From Candidatus Aenigmatarchaeota archaeon (GTDB taxonomy: Archaea > Aenigmatarchaeota > Aenigmatarchaeia > GW2011-AR5), in contig JACQIE010000051.1 in the NCBI GenBank assembly GCA_016198645.1, positions 1 through 5,568 of the forward strand: a DNA stretch of 5,568 nt, in the 5' to 3' direction. Made by a program: the position numbers and the translations under genes. Position 1 is the first letter of the stretch; each line of letters begins with the position of its first letter. The notes under the pieces are model-generated. The model saw nothing but the letters and a program-made list of their open reading frames with translations, was not told where the DNA came from and did no database searches. Below are positions 5,023-5,568 of the stretch, piece after piece.

Positions 5023-5327
5023 GAGGGCAGGCAGGGTGCTGTGACCAGAGCCTCTTCAGGGCATTCTCGTTATGGTCAAGAGAAGTACGTAACGTCCCCG
5101 TAAAAGAAGGCTTCCTTCTGGATAATATAAATTATTACAGGAAGCACATCAATCCCGTGATAAAGAAGGAATTGGGCGTGCGAAAGCTGTGCCCGTTTAC
5201 TCCGTCATGCTCTTCTTACGCGAAAGAGTCGATAAGGAAGAGGGGGCCCTTCGTGGGCTTCATGCTGGGCGCGTTCCGCATCCTGCGCTGTAATGGCACA
5301 GGCGGCGGGTACGACCCCGTAAAATAA
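5019..5327 (+). CDS. yidD: YidD-like membrane protein insertion efficiency factor
   Basis: In bacteria, YidD is a small membrane-associated protein that aids YidC-dependent insertion of membrane proteins. The 102-residue product carries the family core: INYYRKHINPV (37-47), LCPFTPSCSSYAKESI (57-72, with C58 and C64), GFMLGAFRILRCN (80-92) and GGYDPV (96-101). The usual proline and histidine of the CNPxHxGGYDPV end are absent (CNGTGGGYDPV here). About 35 residues precede the core; that segment is amphipathic and carries a CC pair (C7-C8). The start overlaps the preceding stop as ATGA and has GAGGAG 9 nt upstream, and no other in-frame ATG exists. YidD is characteristically bacterial, so finding it beside archaeal genes suggests horizontal transfer or a minor archaeal branch. 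Its archaeal partner would presumably be a YidC/Oxa1-like DUF106 protein, which is not seen here. Confidence 0.88.
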   Translation: MRGQAGCCDQSLFRAFSLWSREVRNVPVKEGFLLDNINYYRKHINPVIKKELGVRKLCPFTPSCSSYAKESIRKRGPFVGFMLGAFRILRCNGTGGGYDPVK

Positions 5328-5330
5328 AAA

Positions 5331-5335
5331 GGTGA
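5331..5335 (+). promoter_or_regulatory. Shine-Dalgarno sequence for the 2-TM gene
   Basis: GGTGA sits 7 nt before the ATG at 5343, in the 15-nt gap after yidD. It matches the GGTGA part of the archaeal anti-SD complement. It supports this ATG as the start of a gene that continues beyond the window. Confidence 0.55.
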
Positions 5336-5342
5336 ACGAAAA

Positions 5343-5568
5343 ATGTGCACGAATTGCATAGCATACGGCGTATTGGGCGCCTTGGCGCTCATATTGCTGG
5401 TGGATGCCGTCGCGCTGCAGTGGACTGTCCGCCCGGCTTTGGCGCTGGACGTGGCGACCGGCGTTTTAGCGGCGCAGTATTTCGTAGGCCTCACGGTGTT
5501 GGCCGCGGCGAAATATTACAAGTGCCAGATATGCTGCATGCCCGCGGCAAAGCAAGACAAGAAGAAAA
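5343..5568 (+). CDS. Small two-segment membrane protein with cysteine clusters (partial, runs off the window)
   Basis: The visible 75 codons contain no stop, so the gene continues past the window. I do not recognise the family. Residues 6-25 (IAYGVLGALALILLV...) and about 38-57 (VATGVLAAQYFVGLTVLAAA) are strongly hydrophobic and fit a two-helix membrane hairpin. A CxxC (C2, C5) precedes the first helix, and CQICC (C61, C64, C65) follows the second, so both clusters would lie on the same side of the membrane, most likely the cytoplasm, where a lysine-rich tail (KQDKKK) begins. The clusters might bind a metal or form disulfides; that is inference. It follows yidD by 15 nt with a good SD and so is part of that operon, which suggests a membrane-related function. 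Confidence 0.7.
   Translation, partial: MCTNCIAYGVLGALALILLVDAVALQWTVRPALALDVATGVLAAQYFVGLTVLAAAKYYKCQICCMPAAKQDKKK

Noticed and set aside
5216..5494. Minus-strand frame opposite yidD and the 2-TM gene
   Set aside because: It lies antisense to the well-supported YidD motifs and has no similarity or start signals that I can see.
1..5568. CRISPR array or tandem repeats
   Set aside because: No regularly spaced direct repeats were seen; the only short direct repeat found is GTTTAC at 233-238 and 241-246.

Overview
The window looks like a compact archaeal chromosome segment. It encodes a RadA recombinase, an RPA-type single-stranded DNA-binding protein and a 68-residue archaeal histone. Four genes or operons begin with a TATA box centred about 25 bp upstream of the ATG, the archaeal pattern for leaderless transcripts. 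The short genes, tight overlaps and mosaic content (a bacterial-type YidD and a sigma-70 region-4-like protein) would fit a DPANN-type lineage such as Micrarchaeota. That placement is inference, because there is no rRNA here to test it.

Layout: 1-379 is non-coding. It holds a 16-bp perfect palindrome, a 178-bp element closed by 22-bp inverted arms (21 of 22 matching) with two strong internal hairpins, and the promoter of the next operon. At 380-3749 is a two-gene operon, rpa then radA, overlapping by 8 nt. The radA gene is interrupted by a 488-residue intein (2160-3623) with a LAGLIDADG (DOD) homing endonuclease. Removing it leaves a normal 313-residue RadA. At 3837-4400 is a separately promoted gene for a protein with a helix-turn-helix strongly resembling sigma-70 region 4.2. 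It converges, with 7 nt between stop codons, on a histone gene on the minus strand (4408-4614). Divergent from the histone is a second operon: a small winged-helix regulator (4732-5022), a YidD-like membrane-insertion factor (5019-5327, ATGA overlap) and a two-membrane-segment protein with cysteine clusters (5343 onward, running off the window).

How the genes work together: RPA and RadA are partners in recombination, RPA binding ssDNA and RadA forming the strand-exchange filament, and the overlap suggests coordinated translation. The intein sits just after the L2 DNA-binding region of RadA, so the unspliced precursor should be inactive. The intein uses AGA/AGG for 25 of 39 arginines, the exteins for only 3 of 15, consistent with later acquisition. 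The final operon joins a regulator to a membrane-biogenesis factor and a small membrane protein. A further pattern is that first genes lack a leader whereas downstream operon genes (radA, yidD, the 2-TM gene) carry Shine-Dalgarno-like sequences.

The items most worth following up are the inverted-repeat element at 80-257, the sigma-region-4-like archaeal protein, the YidD/2-TM operon and the RadA intein at a non-Walker-A site.
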